Below, one piece after another: positions 9,192 through 17,888 of a stretch of 64,000 bases of DNA. The notes under the pieces were generated by a model. The model saw nothing but the letters and a program-made list of their open reading frames with translations. It did no database searches and was not told the DNA's origin. The stretch is from Planctomycetota bacterium (GTDB taxonomy: Bacteria; Planctomycetota; Phycisphaerae; Phycisphaerales; UBA1924), in the NCBI GenBank assembly GCA_017303555.1, contig JAFLCN010000017.1, forward strand, positions 23,992 through 87,991, given 5' to 3'. Each line of letters opens with the position of its first letter. Position 1 is the stretch's first letter. Position numbers and translations under genes: made by a program.

Positions 9192-9908
9192 ATGGCGAAC
9201 ATACTCGTCGTCGGCCCGCACCCGGACGATCAGGAACTCGGCATGGGTGGCACGATCGCCCGACTCGCCGATCAGGGGCACAGCATCCTGATTCTGGATA
9301 TGACCGACGGGAGTCCAACCCCGATCGGCGACCGAGAAACACGCCTGGTCGAAGCGCGTGCCGCGCTCGACGCCCTTCAACCGGGGGAAGGAAAGCCCCG
9401 GATCACGCGGACACTCCTCGACCTCCCGAATCGGCGGGTGCAGCACTCGATCGAAACCAGGCACCTCGTCGCCGGACAGATCCGCGCGCATCAGGCCTCG
9501 ATCGTGTTCTGTCCGCATCCGCTCGATGCCCATCCGGACCACATCGCGACAACGCGGATCGTTGAAGACGCCCGCTTCGATGCGAAACTCACGCGCCAAC
9601 CCATGCCGGGCGATCTGGGCAAGCCGCCTGTCTATCCGAAATGGTTGATCTACTACTACTGCACGCACCTGCGCCGGGTGCCCGACCCCACCTTCATCCT
9701 CGATATCGCCGGTTATGAATCCAAGAGGCGCGCCGCGATCGGCGCCTACCGCACGCAGTTCGAGCTCAATCCCGCCGCGAAGGGCCAGCTCGAAAGGCTG
9801 GACTCCGCCGTGGTCTTCATGGGTTCGCGGATCGGAACCGCGGCGGGCGAGCCCTTCTTCACGCACGAGCCGTTGGGGCTGAAGAGCCTGGGCGATCTCG
9901 TGCTTTGA
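9192..9908 (+). CDS. PIG-L family N-acetylglucosamine deacetylase
   Basis: Zinc-dependent deacetylase of 238 residues, resembling the BshB/MshB group that deacetylates GlcNAc conjugates. The zinc motif is at the N-terminus (GPHPDDQELG, H10, D12 and D13) and the second metal/catalytic segment is HPLDAHPDH near residue 115. The start at MANILVVGPHPDD puts the first beta strand in place. No partner genes for bacillithiol or mycothiol synthesis are visible nearby, so the substrate cannot be assigned. The preceding lipoprotein gene ends 23 bp upstream. Confidence 0.9.
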   Translation: MANILVVGPHPDDQELGMGGTIARLADQGHSILILDMTDGSPTPIGDRETRLVEARAALDALQPGEGKPRITRTLLDLPNRRVQHSIETRHLVAGQIRAHQASIVFCPHPLDAHPDHIATTRIVEDARFDAKLTRQPMPGDLGKPPVYPKWLIYYYCTHLRRVPDPTFILDIAGYESKRRAAIGAYRTQFELNPAAKGQLERLDSAVVFMGSRIGTAAGEPFFTHEPLGLKSLGDLVL

Positions 9909-9965
9909 GTCCTTTTTGCAGACCGGGCGGTTGCGGCCCGTGGCCCGTCGTGCTTTGATGAGCCT

Positions 9966-11399
9966 GTGAATCTCACGGCCGAGCTTCTGGCCCCCGATAT
10001 TGCCGCGCTGATCAAGGAGGGAGCGTTCTCCGAGGTCCGCAGCGCGCTGCACGGGTTGCCCCCGGTCGACGTCGCCGACATCCTTTCGAGCTTGGAGCCC
10101 GCGGACGCGGCCCTGGGCTTCCGCTTCATGCCCCGGGATGCCGCGGCCGAAGCCTTTGCGTATCTCTCGCCGGAATTCCAGGAACGCCTGATCAACGAGC
10201 TCGGCGCCGAGGGCGCCGTGCGCGTGATCGAGGGCATGAGCGCCGACGACCAGGTCCGCCTGCTCGACGAACTGCCCGAATCGGTCGCCGAGCGCGTCGT
10301 CGCCAGCCTTTCGCCCCAGACCCGCGCGACCACACAGGCCATCCTCGGCTACCCGCCCCGCACGGTCGGCCGTCTGATGACGCCCGACTATCTGAAGATC
10401 CGGCCCGACTGGACGGTCGCGCAGGCACTCGATCACGTCCGCAAGCACGGCCGCGATGCCGAAACCATCAACGTCGTCTACGTGGTCGATGAATCGGGCA
10501 AATTGATCGATGACCTTCGGCTTCGCCAGATCTTCCTCGCCGATCCTTCGGCAAAGATCGAAGACCTGATGAACCGCAACTTCGTTACCCTGCGGGCCGA
10601 TCAGCCCCAGGAAGAAGCGGTGCAGCTCATGGCCCGCTACGACCGAACGGCGCTGCCCGTTGTCGATAGCCGCGGAAACCTCATCGGCATCGTCACCGCC
10701 GACGACGTTGCCGACGTCGCGCAGCAGGAATTCACCGAGGACATCCAGAAGGTCGGCGGCATGGCCGCCCTCGATGAGAACTTCGCGCAGGCGAGCGTGC
10801 GATCGCTCGTGCAGAAGCGTGCGCCGTGGCTCGCGCTGCTGTTCCTGAGCGAATTGCTCACCAGCAACACCCTGCGTTTCTTCGACGACGAGATCCAGAA
10901 AGTCGTGGTGCTCTCGATCTTCGTGCCCGCGATCATCTCTTCCGGCGGCAACTCCGGCTCCCAGAGTTCGACGCTCGTGATCCGCGCACTCGGCACGGGC
11001 GAAGTGCTCGTCAAAGACTGGTGGCGGATTCTCCGCCGCGAGCTGATGGTCGCCACCGTGCTCGGCCTGATCATCGGATCAATCGGCTTCGTCCGCGTCG
11101 GCATCTGGGGGCTGATGGGCTGGTGGGTCGATACCCGCAAGGATGCAGCAGGTATTGAATATGTCGACTCATCAGTGCAGGAGCACTACGTTCGGCTTGC
11201 CGCGGCAATTTCAACCAGCCTCTTCGGCGTTGTCTTGTGGGGCTCGGTGATGGGCGCTTTGCTGCCGTTCGGATTGAAAAAGCTCAAACTCGACCCGGCC
11301 GGATCGAGCACGCCGTTCGTCGCGACGCTCGTCGATGTCACCGGCATCATCATCTACTTCACGGCCGCCATCCTCATCCTCCGCGGCACGCTGCTGTAA
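9966..11399 (+). CDS. mgtE: Magnesium transporter MgtE
   Basis: Inner-membrane Mg2+ channel of 477 residues, starting at GTG. Domain order is canonical: the N-terminal superhelical MgtE_N domain (about residues 15-125, with LDELPESVAERVV), a CBS pair (about 135-260, including RYDRTALPVVDSRGNLIGIV), and a transmembrane region from about 285. The first pore helix shows VPAIISSGGNSGSQSSTLVIRALGTGE, matching the conserved PxxxGNxGxQ pore sequence. Last helix FVATLVDVTGIIIYFTAAIL fits the family. It is convergent with the metal ATPase gene. Confidence 0.96.
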   Translation: MNLTAELLAPDIAALIKEGAFSEVRSALHGLPPVDVADILSSLEPADAALGFRFMPRDAAAEAFAYLSPEFQERLINELGAEGAVRVIEGMSADDQVRLLDELPESVAERVVASLSPQTRATTQAILGYPPRTVGRLMTPDYLKIRPDWTVAQALDHVRKHGRDAETINVVYVVDESGKLIDDLRLRQIFLADPSAKIEDLMNRNFVTLRADQPQEEAVQLMARYDRTALPVVDSRGNLIGIVTADDVADVAQQEFTEDIQKVGGMAALDENFAQASVRSLVQKRAPWLALLFLSELLTSNTLRFFDDEIQKVVVLSIFVPAIISSGGNSGSQSSTLVIRALGTGEVLVKDWWRILRRELMVATVLGLIIGSIGFVRVGIWGLMGWWVDTRKDAAGIEYVDSSVQEHYVRLAAAISTSLFGVVLWGSVMGALLPFGLKKLKLDPAGSSTPFVATLVDVTGIIIYFTAAILILRGTLL

Positions 11400-11446
11400 G
11401 CAAGCTGTCTCGCAGGGCTGACGCTCTCCATATGTCTCGCACGCGC

Positions 11447-11475
11447 AAAGAAAAGGCCCGGCATTGCCGGGCCTT
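11447..11475 (-). terminator. Intrinsic terminator of the metal ATPase gene
   Basis: A perfect 10-bp inverted repeat (AAGGCCCGGC, 3-base loop, 11453-11475) is followed on the minus strand by TTTTCTTTG. It sits 27 bp past the stop of the minus-strand ATPase gene. On the plus strand it has no U tract, so it serves the ATPase rather than mgtE. Confidence 0.85.
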
Positions 11476-11502
11476 CGAGGAAGTGCTTTGTTCTGCGATG
11501 CG

Positions 11503-13584
11503 TTACGCCGTGGCGGGCTGTGATCCAGCCAGACCACGCACCGATGCCGCACGACGCTTGAGCGCCGGCTGCACATTCTCGGTCGAGGCAAAGCTCTCGC
11601 CGAAACGGAACAACCGGAAGCTGTTCGCCAGGACGAAGATATCGCCCAGGAAGTGATACAAGCCGGCCAACGGCAGGCCAAGTTCGCCGGCGCGATTGAA
11701 GTTGCCGGTCGCCGCGAGCACGAGGCCCACGATCGCAATCAGCACCGACACCGCGATGTTCTGCGCGATGATGGAACGCGTGCGCCGTGAAAGCTCGATC
11801 AGGAACGGGATGCGTGAGAGATCATCGTTCATCAGTGCGACGCCGGCGGAGTTCGCCGCGATGTCGGAGCCGGACAATCCCATCGCGATTCCAACATCGG
11901 CCTCGGCAAGAGACGGACCGTCGTTGATGCCGTCGCCGACCATCAGCGTGCGATAGCCGAGCTTCTTCAGCCCGCGGATCTGCTCGTGCTTTTCTTCGGG
12001 AAGGCACTCGGCCTCGATCATGTCCACGCCCACGGCCTGACCAACCCGCGTCGCAACGCTGAGCCGGTCGCCCGTGAACATCGCCACGTGCTTGACACCA
12101 TTCTCGCGCAGGTTCTGGATCACCTGGCGGCAGTTGCTGCGGACCGTATCCTCAAGCCCGACCGCGCCGAGGTACCGGCCGTCACGCATCACGTGCACGC
12201 CGGTCATGCCCTCGATCCGCCTCTCCACCTCTTCCATCTCGTGCGCGATGCCGGGATTGCCCTCGGCAAGCCAGCTCCCGCGCCCGACGCGGATCTCGCC
12301 GATCGATGTCCGGGCGATCACGCCACGGCCGTGAATTTCTTCGTAGTTTTGCGTCCCGTCCACCTCGACCCGCGCCGCCTTTGCTGTCGTCAGAATCGAC
12401 TGCGCCAGCGGGTGGTTCGAGTGCTGCTCGCCGTTCGCGGCAGCACGGAGCAGATCCGCCCCGTCCACGCCCGGCGCCGGGGCCAGCTTGGTCACCTGGA
12501 ACTTGCCCGTGGTGATCGTGCCCGTCTTGTCGAGCACGACCGCCGTGATGTCGGCCGACGCTTCGAGATAGCTCGGCTGCTTCACCATGATGCCCAATCG
12601 CGCCGCCGCGGCAAACGCCGCCAGCATCGCGCTCGGGCTCGCCAGCAGAATCGCCGATGGGCACGCCACCACGAGGACGACCACCGCCGTCTTCATCGCA
12701 TTCTTCTGCACATTCGGATCGTCCGACTGGCTCATAAAGAACCAGACGATGAACGCCACCGAAAGAACCACCGGCACAAAGAAGCCCGCGACCTGTTCGA
12801 TCAGAAGCTGCCGGGGCGTGCGGCTGCTCTCCGCCTGGCGGATCAATTGCGTCACCTTGCCGATCGTCGTGTCGGCGCCGATCTGCGTGACTTCGATATC
12901 GATGCCGCCGGTGAGGTTGCTTGTGCCGGCGTACACCTGATCGCCCGGCTGCACCTCCACGGGAGCGGCTTCACCCGTCAGCGAGGCCTGGTTGATCGTC
13001 GAGCGGCCCGTCCGCACCCTGCCGTCCACCGGCAGGTTCTCGCCGGGGCGAACACGAACGAGCGAACCGACCTTGACCTGTCCGAGCGGCACATCGCGCT
13101 CCGCACCGTTCTCGACAAGGCGGGCGACATCGGGAGTCAACTGAACCAGCTCCGCGATCGCGCGCTGAGCGCCCGTCGCGCTCCGACGGACGAACTGACC
13201 GAAGATCACGAGGATGAACGCGAGCCAGCCCGCCATCTCGTACTCGCCGATGGCGATTGCCGCGATGATCGCGATCGCCGCGAGCGACGAACTCGAAAGG
13301 TGTACCGCCCAGACTTCCTTCCACGCCGCGTACAACAGCGGCAGCGCCAGCAGCACCGCGCCGATCATGGCGGGAATCTGAACGATCGCGGGCGAGATGC
13401 CCAAAGGCAATACCCGGGCCGCCGTGGTGACAAACACCAGCACGCCGCCCAAGAGCGACAGGTTGATGTACCGCTCGATCTCGATCTCGTGGTGCGAACA
13501 ACACACCAGTTCGTCGCTGGCGTGATCGTGCGTGTGGGAGCCGTGATCGTGTGCGTGGGGGTGGGGGTGTGAGTGGGAAGCCAT
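11503..13584 (-). CDS. P1B-type heavy-metal-translocating ATPase, His-rich N-terminus
   Basis: A 693-residue P-type ATPase for a transition metal. From the start MASHSHPHPHAHDHG the first 35 residues hold many His and two Cys (LVCCSHH), replacing the usual HMA domain. Core motifs are TGEA (actuator), DKTGT (phosphorylation site), the P1B-specific SNHPLA, TGDR and GDGINDGPSLAEADVG. The membrane metal site is unusual: the transmembrane 6 motif reads VVACPSAIL, i.e. CPS where Zn/Cd and Cu pumps have CPC, and the last helix carries YHFLGDIFVLANSFRL. Direction is probably efflux; the metal cannot be named. The frame extends 60 codons upstream, but those residues do not fit. No adjacent regulator is visible. 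Confidence 0.9.
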   Translation of the reverse strand: MASHSHPHPHAHDHGSHTHDHASDELVCCSHHEIEIERYINLSLLGGVLVFVTTAARVLPLGISPAIVQIPAMIGAVLLALPLLYAAWKEVWAVHLSSSSLAAIAIIAAIAIGEYEMAGWLAFILVIFGQFVRRSATGAQRAIAELVQLTPDVARLVENGAERDVPLGQVKVGSLVRVRPGENLPVDGRVRTGRSTINQASLTGEAAPVEVQPGDQVYAGTSNLTGGIDIEVTQIGADTTIGKVTQLIRQAESSRTPRQLLIEQVAGFFVPVVLSVAFIVWFFMSQSDDPNVQKNAMKTAVVVLVVACPSAILLASPSAMLAAFAAAARLGIMVKQPSYLEASADITAVVLDKTGTITTGKFQVTKLAPAPGVDGADLLRAAANGEQHSNHPLAQSILTTAKAARVEVDGTQNYEEIHGRGVIARTSIGEIRVGRGSWLAEGNPGIAHEMEEVERRIEGMTGVHVMRDGRYLGAVGLEDTVRSNCRQVIQNLRENGVKHVAMFTGDRLSVATRVGQAVGVDMIEAECLPEEKHEQIRGLKKLGYRTLMVGDGINDGPSLAEADVGIAMGLSGSDIAANSAGVALMNDDLSRIPFLIELSRRTRSIIAQNIAVSVLIAIVGLVLAATGNFNRAGELGLPLAGLYHFLGDIFVLANSFRLFRFGESFASTENVQPALKRRAASVRGLAGSQPATA

Positions 13585-13836
13585 AGTTCTCGGGGGGTGA
13601 AGGAACCGACAAGCAGTCAAGACACACCGGGCAAACCGCGACCGCAAAACCTTGCTCGACGCCTTGCTCGGCGCCATAACTCGATCGATATCTCGCAAAG
13701 TCCAACGCGCCAATGCCGGACAGAAAGCCCGGCCCGCCGGACGAACGTTCCGGCACGCCAACAATACGACGTTCCCGCCCGACCGGTTCGGACCGCAACC
13801 GGGATCAGAGAAGCGCCCTCACCAACGGCCCGCCGC

Positions 13837-14955
13837 GTGCAGACATCCCCAAACAACCCCACCCTCGCCACCGTTGCCATCCTCGGAATCGGCCAGATGG
13901 GCCTTGTTTGCGCCTCGGTGCTTTCCGCAGCAGCCGAACAGCCCCCTCCCGGGCCCGAGCTCCTGCGGCGGCCAGTCAACGTTCGCCTTTGGGGCCGCAA
14001 CCCGTCCGAAAGCGCTCAGCTCGCTCAAACGCGCCGCAGCCCCAGGCTGCACCATTTCCGCCTTCCCGAAACTGTCCAGGTTTGCCTCTCGCTCCAGGAT
14101 GCGCTCCGCGGTGCCGACGTCGTGGTGCTCGCGATCCCGGTGCAATTCATGCGCGTCGCCCTCGAGAATGCCGCCCCCCTCCTGCCCGACGGCGCCGGCA
14201 TCGTCTCGGTCTCCAAGGGAATCGAAGAAGGCACGATGCTCCGGCCTTCGGAGATCATCGCCGATGTCCTGCATCGCTCCGGACGCGACAACCCGGACCG
14301 ACGCCCGCGCCCGATCGGCTGTCTCTCCGGGCCGACCATCGCGGCAGAGCTCGCCCTCTGTCTTCCCGCTGCCATGGTCGCCGCGAGCGACGACCCGGGA
14401 TTCGCCTGCCAGATTCAGTCGATCTTCACCGCTTCCTGGCTCCGCGTGTACACCAGCAGCGACATGCTCGGGATCGAACTCGCGGGCGCCGTGAAGAACG
14501 TCATCGCGATCGCGGCCGGCGTCCTCGACGGGCTCAAGGCCGGCAACAACGCCAAAAGCGCCCTGCTCTCGCGAGGCATGGCCGAGATCGCACGGCTCGG
14601 CGCTGCCATGGGCGCATCCACCCAGACTTTCGCCGGTATCGCCGGCGTGGGCGATTTGGCCACCAGTTGTTTCAGCCCCGAGGGACGCAACCGCTCGTGC
14701 GGCGAAGCCATCGGCCGCGGCGCGGATGTCGAGCAGTATCTGGCCCAGTCGCCGTTCGTCGTTGAAGGCGTGTACACGACTCGTGCCGTCCTGCAATTGG
14801 CGGAGAAGTACCGGGTTGATGTCCCGATCACCCGCGCGGTCCACGCCGTGCTGTTCGAGAAGGTCGATCCGCTTGCCGCCATCGGCTCGCTGATGTCCCG
14901 CGCCGCGCGCCCGGAGCGCGATGACGAGCCCCACCGCGACTTGTTCGTTTCCTGA
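13837..14955 (+). CDS. gpsA: NAD(P)H-dependent glycerol-3-phosphate dehydrogenase
   Basis: Makes sn-glycerol-3-phosphate from dihydroxyacetone phosphate for phospholipid synthesis. The 372-residue product begins at GTG (13837), a short leader before the Rossmann motif AILGIGQMGLVCASVL. Family blocks: VVLAIPVQFMR, SVSKGIEEGT, LSGPTIAAEL (usually SGPSFAxE), ELAGAVKNVIAIAAGV with the catalytic Lys, and GVGDLATSCFSPEGRNR. A shorter upstream-extended frame overlaps the ATPase start and lacks similarity. Divergent from the ATPase gene with 252 bp between starts. Confidence 0.93.
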   Translation: MQTSPNNPTLATVAILGIGQMGLVCASVLSAAAEQPPPGPELLRRPVNVRLWGRNPSESAQLAQTRRSPRLHHFRLPETVQVCLSLQDALRGADVVVLAIPVQFMRVALENAAPLLPDGAGIVSVSKGIEEGTMLRPSEIIADVLHRSGRDNPDRRPRPIGCLSGPTIAAELALCLPAAMVAASDDPGFACQIQSIFTASWLRVYTSSDMLGIELAGAVKNVIAIAAGVLDGLKAGNNAKSALLSRGMAEIARLGAAMGASTQTFAGIAGVGDLATSCFSPEGRNRSCGEAIGRGADVEQYLAQSPFVVEGVYTTRAVLQLAEKYRVDVPITRAVHAVLFEKVDPLAAIGSLMSRAARPERDDEPHRDLFVS

Positions 14956-15173
14956 ACGGAGGCGTTTTCCTCATCGCGCCGTGATGCCGCGCCACACCGC
15001 TCGGATTCTTCCCCCGATTCGCGCAACACCAGTCTTGACGCGCCTCGTGTTTCTCGGGAAACTACCCGAGTCCGGCGCGGGCCGGGCTTTGGAGCGGCGC
15101 GGTTTCCGCAATTCATCGCAGCGCGCTCCGGAGAGGGGCGGGGCAGGATGCACCGCCAAGTTCATCGTGGCTC

Positions 15174-15195
15174 GGCCGATCGAAAGCGATCGGCC
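15174..15195. repeat. Perfect hairpin in the 5' leader of the PAPG-type gene
   Basis: GGCCGATCG, a 4-base loop, then CGATCGGCC. It ends 28 bp before the ATG at 15224. It lacks a U tract, so it may shape the mRNA leader or bind a dimeric regulator rather than terminate transcription. Confidence 0.5.
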
Positions 15196-15223
15196 CGCTT
15201 GGGTTCCTTCCTGGAGTTCCAAC

Positions 15224-15988
15224 ATGCCTCGTACTTTGGCCTTCCTTTCCTGTGCGGTCGCGTTCATCGCGGGCAGCGTTTCTTCGCTTGGTGCGGTTCA
15301 GGGAATCGTCAACCGGGAGATCAAGTGCCACGGCGACCTGCTCGCCACCATCAACTTCGATGTGCCCACGACGTACATCAACGGCGCGACAGGTGGCATC
15401 ACGGTCAACGGCAACGCGACCAAGACCGCGAACTTCGCCGGCGAAATCCGCTGGCTCCAGATGATCAAGACCAACCAGCCCCTCAACACCAACACGCCCG
15501 CCGGCACGCCTTACTTCGATCCCGGTGAACTCGATCCCACCGGCAACGATTTCCCCTTCTACTGGAACGAGAACCTCAAGGGGCGCGACGGAAACAACTA
15601 TCCGAACCTCTGGGTTCAGAACAAGTTCTCCAACGGCGGCAACACGCTGAGCTTCTTCGATCAACCCAAGCGCACGTGGACCGGCGCCGCGATCGACTGG
15701 ACCGCCGAGCTCAGCCTTGTCTGCTGGAACAAGCTGACGGACCAGATCGGGGTGCTCTGGACCGGAAGCTACGGGTTCAACATCACCGCCGGCGGGGTCA
15801 TCTCGATCAACGGGATCACCGAACTGGCCGCGGGGGGCACGTTCCTCACGCAGGCCGCGATCGATCAGCGATTCGGCGACATCTACACGATCAGCACAGA
15901 CTGCGAGACCTGCAACATCCCGGCACCGGGCGTGAGCACACTCGCGTTCGTCGGCATCGTCGCGATGGGCCGTCGCCGGCGCTCCTAG
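15224..15988 (+). CDS. Secreted protein with PAPG/RRRR C-terminal anchor
   Basis: A 254-residue exported protein. The start MPRTLAFLSCAVAFIAGSV is a signal peptide. The end, IPAPGVSTLAFVGIVAMG followed by four arginines and Ser, is the PEP-CTERM-like sorting signal common in Phycisphaerae (known of the class); the matching sorting enzyme is not in the window. The mature region is Asn/Gly/Thr rich with repeated NGxxT segments, predicted beta-rich, and two closely spaced cysteines just before the signal (TDCETCN). Function unknown; surface or extracellular matrix protein is inference. Confidence 0.8.
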   Translation: MPRTLAFLSCAVAFIAGSVSSLGAVQGIVNREIKCHGDLLATINFDVPTTYINGATGGITVNGNATKTANFAGEIRWLQMIKTNQPLNTNTPAGTPYFDPGELDPTGNDFPFYWNENLKGRDGNNYPNLWVQNKFSNGGNTLSFFDQPKRTWTGAAIDWTAELSLVCWNKLTDQIGVLWTGSYGFNITAGGVISINGITELAAGGTFLTQAAIDQRFGDIYTISTDCETCNIPAPGVSTLAFVGIVAMGRRRRS

Positions 15989-16018
15989 TTTCCGCGGGCA
16001 ACCGATTCAAGAACACGC

Positions 16019-16056
16019 AAGGCGGGCGAAAGGACCATTTCGCCCGCCTTGTTTCG
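16019..16056 (+). terminator. Strong hairpin terminator
   Basis: Perfect 13-bp inverted repeat (AAGGCGGGCGAAA, 6-base loop, TTTCGCCCGCCTT) 30 bp after the stop of the PAPG-type gene, followed by GTTTCG. The U tract is short, but position and stem stability support termination. Confidence 0.75.
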
Positions 16057-16173
16057 CGTTTGTTCCACGAATCCGTCCGCCACGGCGGGAGTGCATCCAC
16101 GTGTTTCATTCCCCGGCGTGGGGTGCACGCGGGCCCCGAGGGGCCCCGGGCCGGAATTCGCTACGCTATTCGC

Positions 16174-17223
16174 GTGCGAAACCCCACTTTGTACCTCGTC
16201 GCGCTGATCCTTTCCTCCCCCGCCGCCTTCGCCTGGGATGCGCCCGGCCACCGGGCCATCACACGAATCGGCATCGAGCGCTTCGAAGAGAAAATCGCCG
16301 ACTCCGGCGCAACCTGGATCGGCGAAGAGGACTGGTCGATCCAGATCGCCGACCTGGCGACCATGCCCGATCGCTGGCGGAACATCAAGAACCCGTTCCT
16401 CGCCCACCTCAACAACCCGGACCACTACCTCGACGTGGAGGATCTCACAGATCTCGGCCTCTCGCTCCAGACGATCCAGCCGCTGCGTCACGAGTTCGCG
16501 GCACAACTCCGTCTCGCACGCGATTCGCACCCGAGCGCCGGCCGCCAGTCCAATCCGAAATTCGACACGGCCAAGACCGACGCCTACCCCGGCTTTCTCG
16601 CGCAGGCGATCTGCGAGAACTACGCCAAACTCCAATCCAACTTCAAGACTCTGCGCTGCCTCGAGAAAATCAACGACCCCGCTCGGCGCAACCAGGTGCA
16701 GGCCGTGCGCATGGCGATCGCGATGTCGATGGGCTCGCTTGCCCACTTCGTCGGCGACTGCGCCCAGCCCCTGCACACCACGCGCCACCACCACGGCTGG
16801 ATCGGCGACAATCCGAACGGCTACTCGACCAGGAAAGAAATCCACGGCCAGATCGATGCCGACACGCTCCGCGTGCACAGCCTCGGCGAAGCCGCCATCC
16901 GCGCCCGCTTGAAATCGAACCCTCCCGCAACCAACACACCCGACCCGACCAACCCGTGGGGCGCGACCATCAGCCAGATCGAACGCTCGCACGCTCAGGT
17001 CGAACCGCTCTACATACTCGAAAAGTCCGGCGACCTCTGGAAAGCACCGGGAGCGGAGTTCATCGCCGAACGGCTCGCCGACGCCTCCGACTTCCTCGGT
17101 GCCCTCTACATCGCGGCGTGGGAATCTTCCGCCCCCGGCGACGAAGACGTCGCAATCTTCGTGAAGTACGACGGCTTCGCGCCGCAGCAGCCCGAAGCGC
17201 CGGGTGGGGCGCCCGCCCGTTAG
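16174..17223 (+). CDS. S1/P1-type zinc-dependent nuclease
   Basis: Secreted single-strand nuclease family of 349 residues, with GTG start and signal peptide (LYLVALILSSPAAFA). The mature protein starts with Trp (WDAPGHRAIT), the residue whose backbone and following His bind the trinuclear zinc centre in P1 nuclease. Further ligands are expected in HLNNPDHYLDV and FVGDCAQPLHTTRHHHGW, both present. Cuts RNA and single-stranded DNA outside the cytoplasm, likely for nutrient scavenging. The C-terminal third is less conserved. An mgtC-like gene starts 10 bp after the stop. Confidence 0.87.
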   Translation: MRNPTLYLVALILSSPAAFAWDAPGHRAITRIGIERFEEKIADSGATWIGEEDWSIQIADLATMPDRWRNIKNPFLAHLNNPDHYLDVEDLTDLGLSLQTIQPLRHEFAAQLRLARDSHPSAGRQSNPKFDTAKTDAYPGFLAQAICENYAKLQSNFKTLRCLEKINDPARRNQVQAVRMAIAMSMGSLAHFVGDCAQPLHTTRHHHGWIGDNPNGYSTRKEIHGQIDADTLRVHSLGEAAIRARLKSNPPATNTPDPTNPWGATISQIERSHAQVEPLYILEKSGDLWKAPGAEFIAERLADASDFLGALYIAAWESSAPGDEDVAIFVKYDGFAPQQPEAPGGAPAR

Positions 17224-17233
17224 ACTCCGGCGT

Positions 17234-17746
17234 ATGGACCCGATCACGCACCTCGAAACCGCCGCTCGAATCGCCGCTGCGCTTGGGCTCGGCGCCGCGA
17301 TCGGCATCGAACGCCAGCTCGGCAAACACCCCGCCGGCTTCCGCACCATGACCCTCATTTCGATCGGCTCCGCTGCCTTCGTCCTCATCGTCCTGAAGGT
17401 CGGCGCGGGCGGAACCGCGCTCGGAAGCGACTCCGCTGCTCAGGCGACCAGCCGGGTCCTGCAGGGCCTTACGACCGGCATCGGATTCCTCGGCGCCGGC
17501 ACGATCGTCCGCGCGGAGAAGAGCGTGCACGGATTGACGACCGCCGCCGCCGTCTGGTGCGTCGCGGCGATCGGGGCGGCGTGCGGCCTGGGCGAGCTCG
17601 TGCTCGCGTCGATGCTCACCGCCGCGGCGCTCATCACGCTGATCGTCCTCAAGCTGGGCGAGAAGCCCTTGCGGACACTCGGGCCGACTTCGAAGGATTC
17701 CGATGCGCCGCAGACCCCGGCACCAAACGGACAACCCAATAGCTGA
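17234..17746 (+). CDS. MgtC/SapB family membrane protein
   Basis: A 170-residue inner-membrane protein. Matches the MgtC N-terminal domain: ALGLGAAIGIERQLGKHPAGFRT (the conserved R-Q and GxRT elements), GLTTGIGFLGAGTIVR and HGLTTAAAVWCVAAIGAACG. Four to five hydrophobic helices are visible. The C-terminal cytoplasmic ACT-like domain of Salmonella MgtC is absent, as is usual for SapB-type members. Family members affect Mg2+ stress and F1Fo ATPase; the role here is unknown. It starts 10 bp after the nuclease gene and is convergent with dnaB. Confidence 0.9.
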   Translation: MDPITHLETAARIAAALGLGAAIGIERQLGKHPAGFRTMTLISIGSAAFVLIVLKVGAGGTALGSDSAAQATSRVLQGLTTGIGFLGAGTIVRAEKSVHGLTTAAAVWCVAAIGAACGLGELVLASMLTAAALITLIVLKLGEKPLRTLGPTSKDSDAPQTPAPNGQPNS

Positions 17747-17888
17747 AGCACCGCGAAGCGGAGCCGACTTCTCGGGGGGATCAGGGCAGTGTCTTTCCCG
17801 CGATCGGGCGCCGCACCAGCACGAACGACTGGAAGATGGATCGCGCGCGAAACTGCCTTTCGCAAAGCCCGCTGCACCCAAAGCCGCT

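Noticed and set aside
11986..13572. Plus-strand open frame of 528 codons opposite the metal ATPase
   Set aside because: Arg/His-rich shadow of the ATPase; ATPase motifs are intact in the opposite frame.
15985..17388. Minus-strand frame of 467 codons over the S1/P1 nuclease
   Set aside because: Shadow of the nuclease and the start of the MgtC-like gene, with Arg/Val/Gly bias and no recognisable domain.
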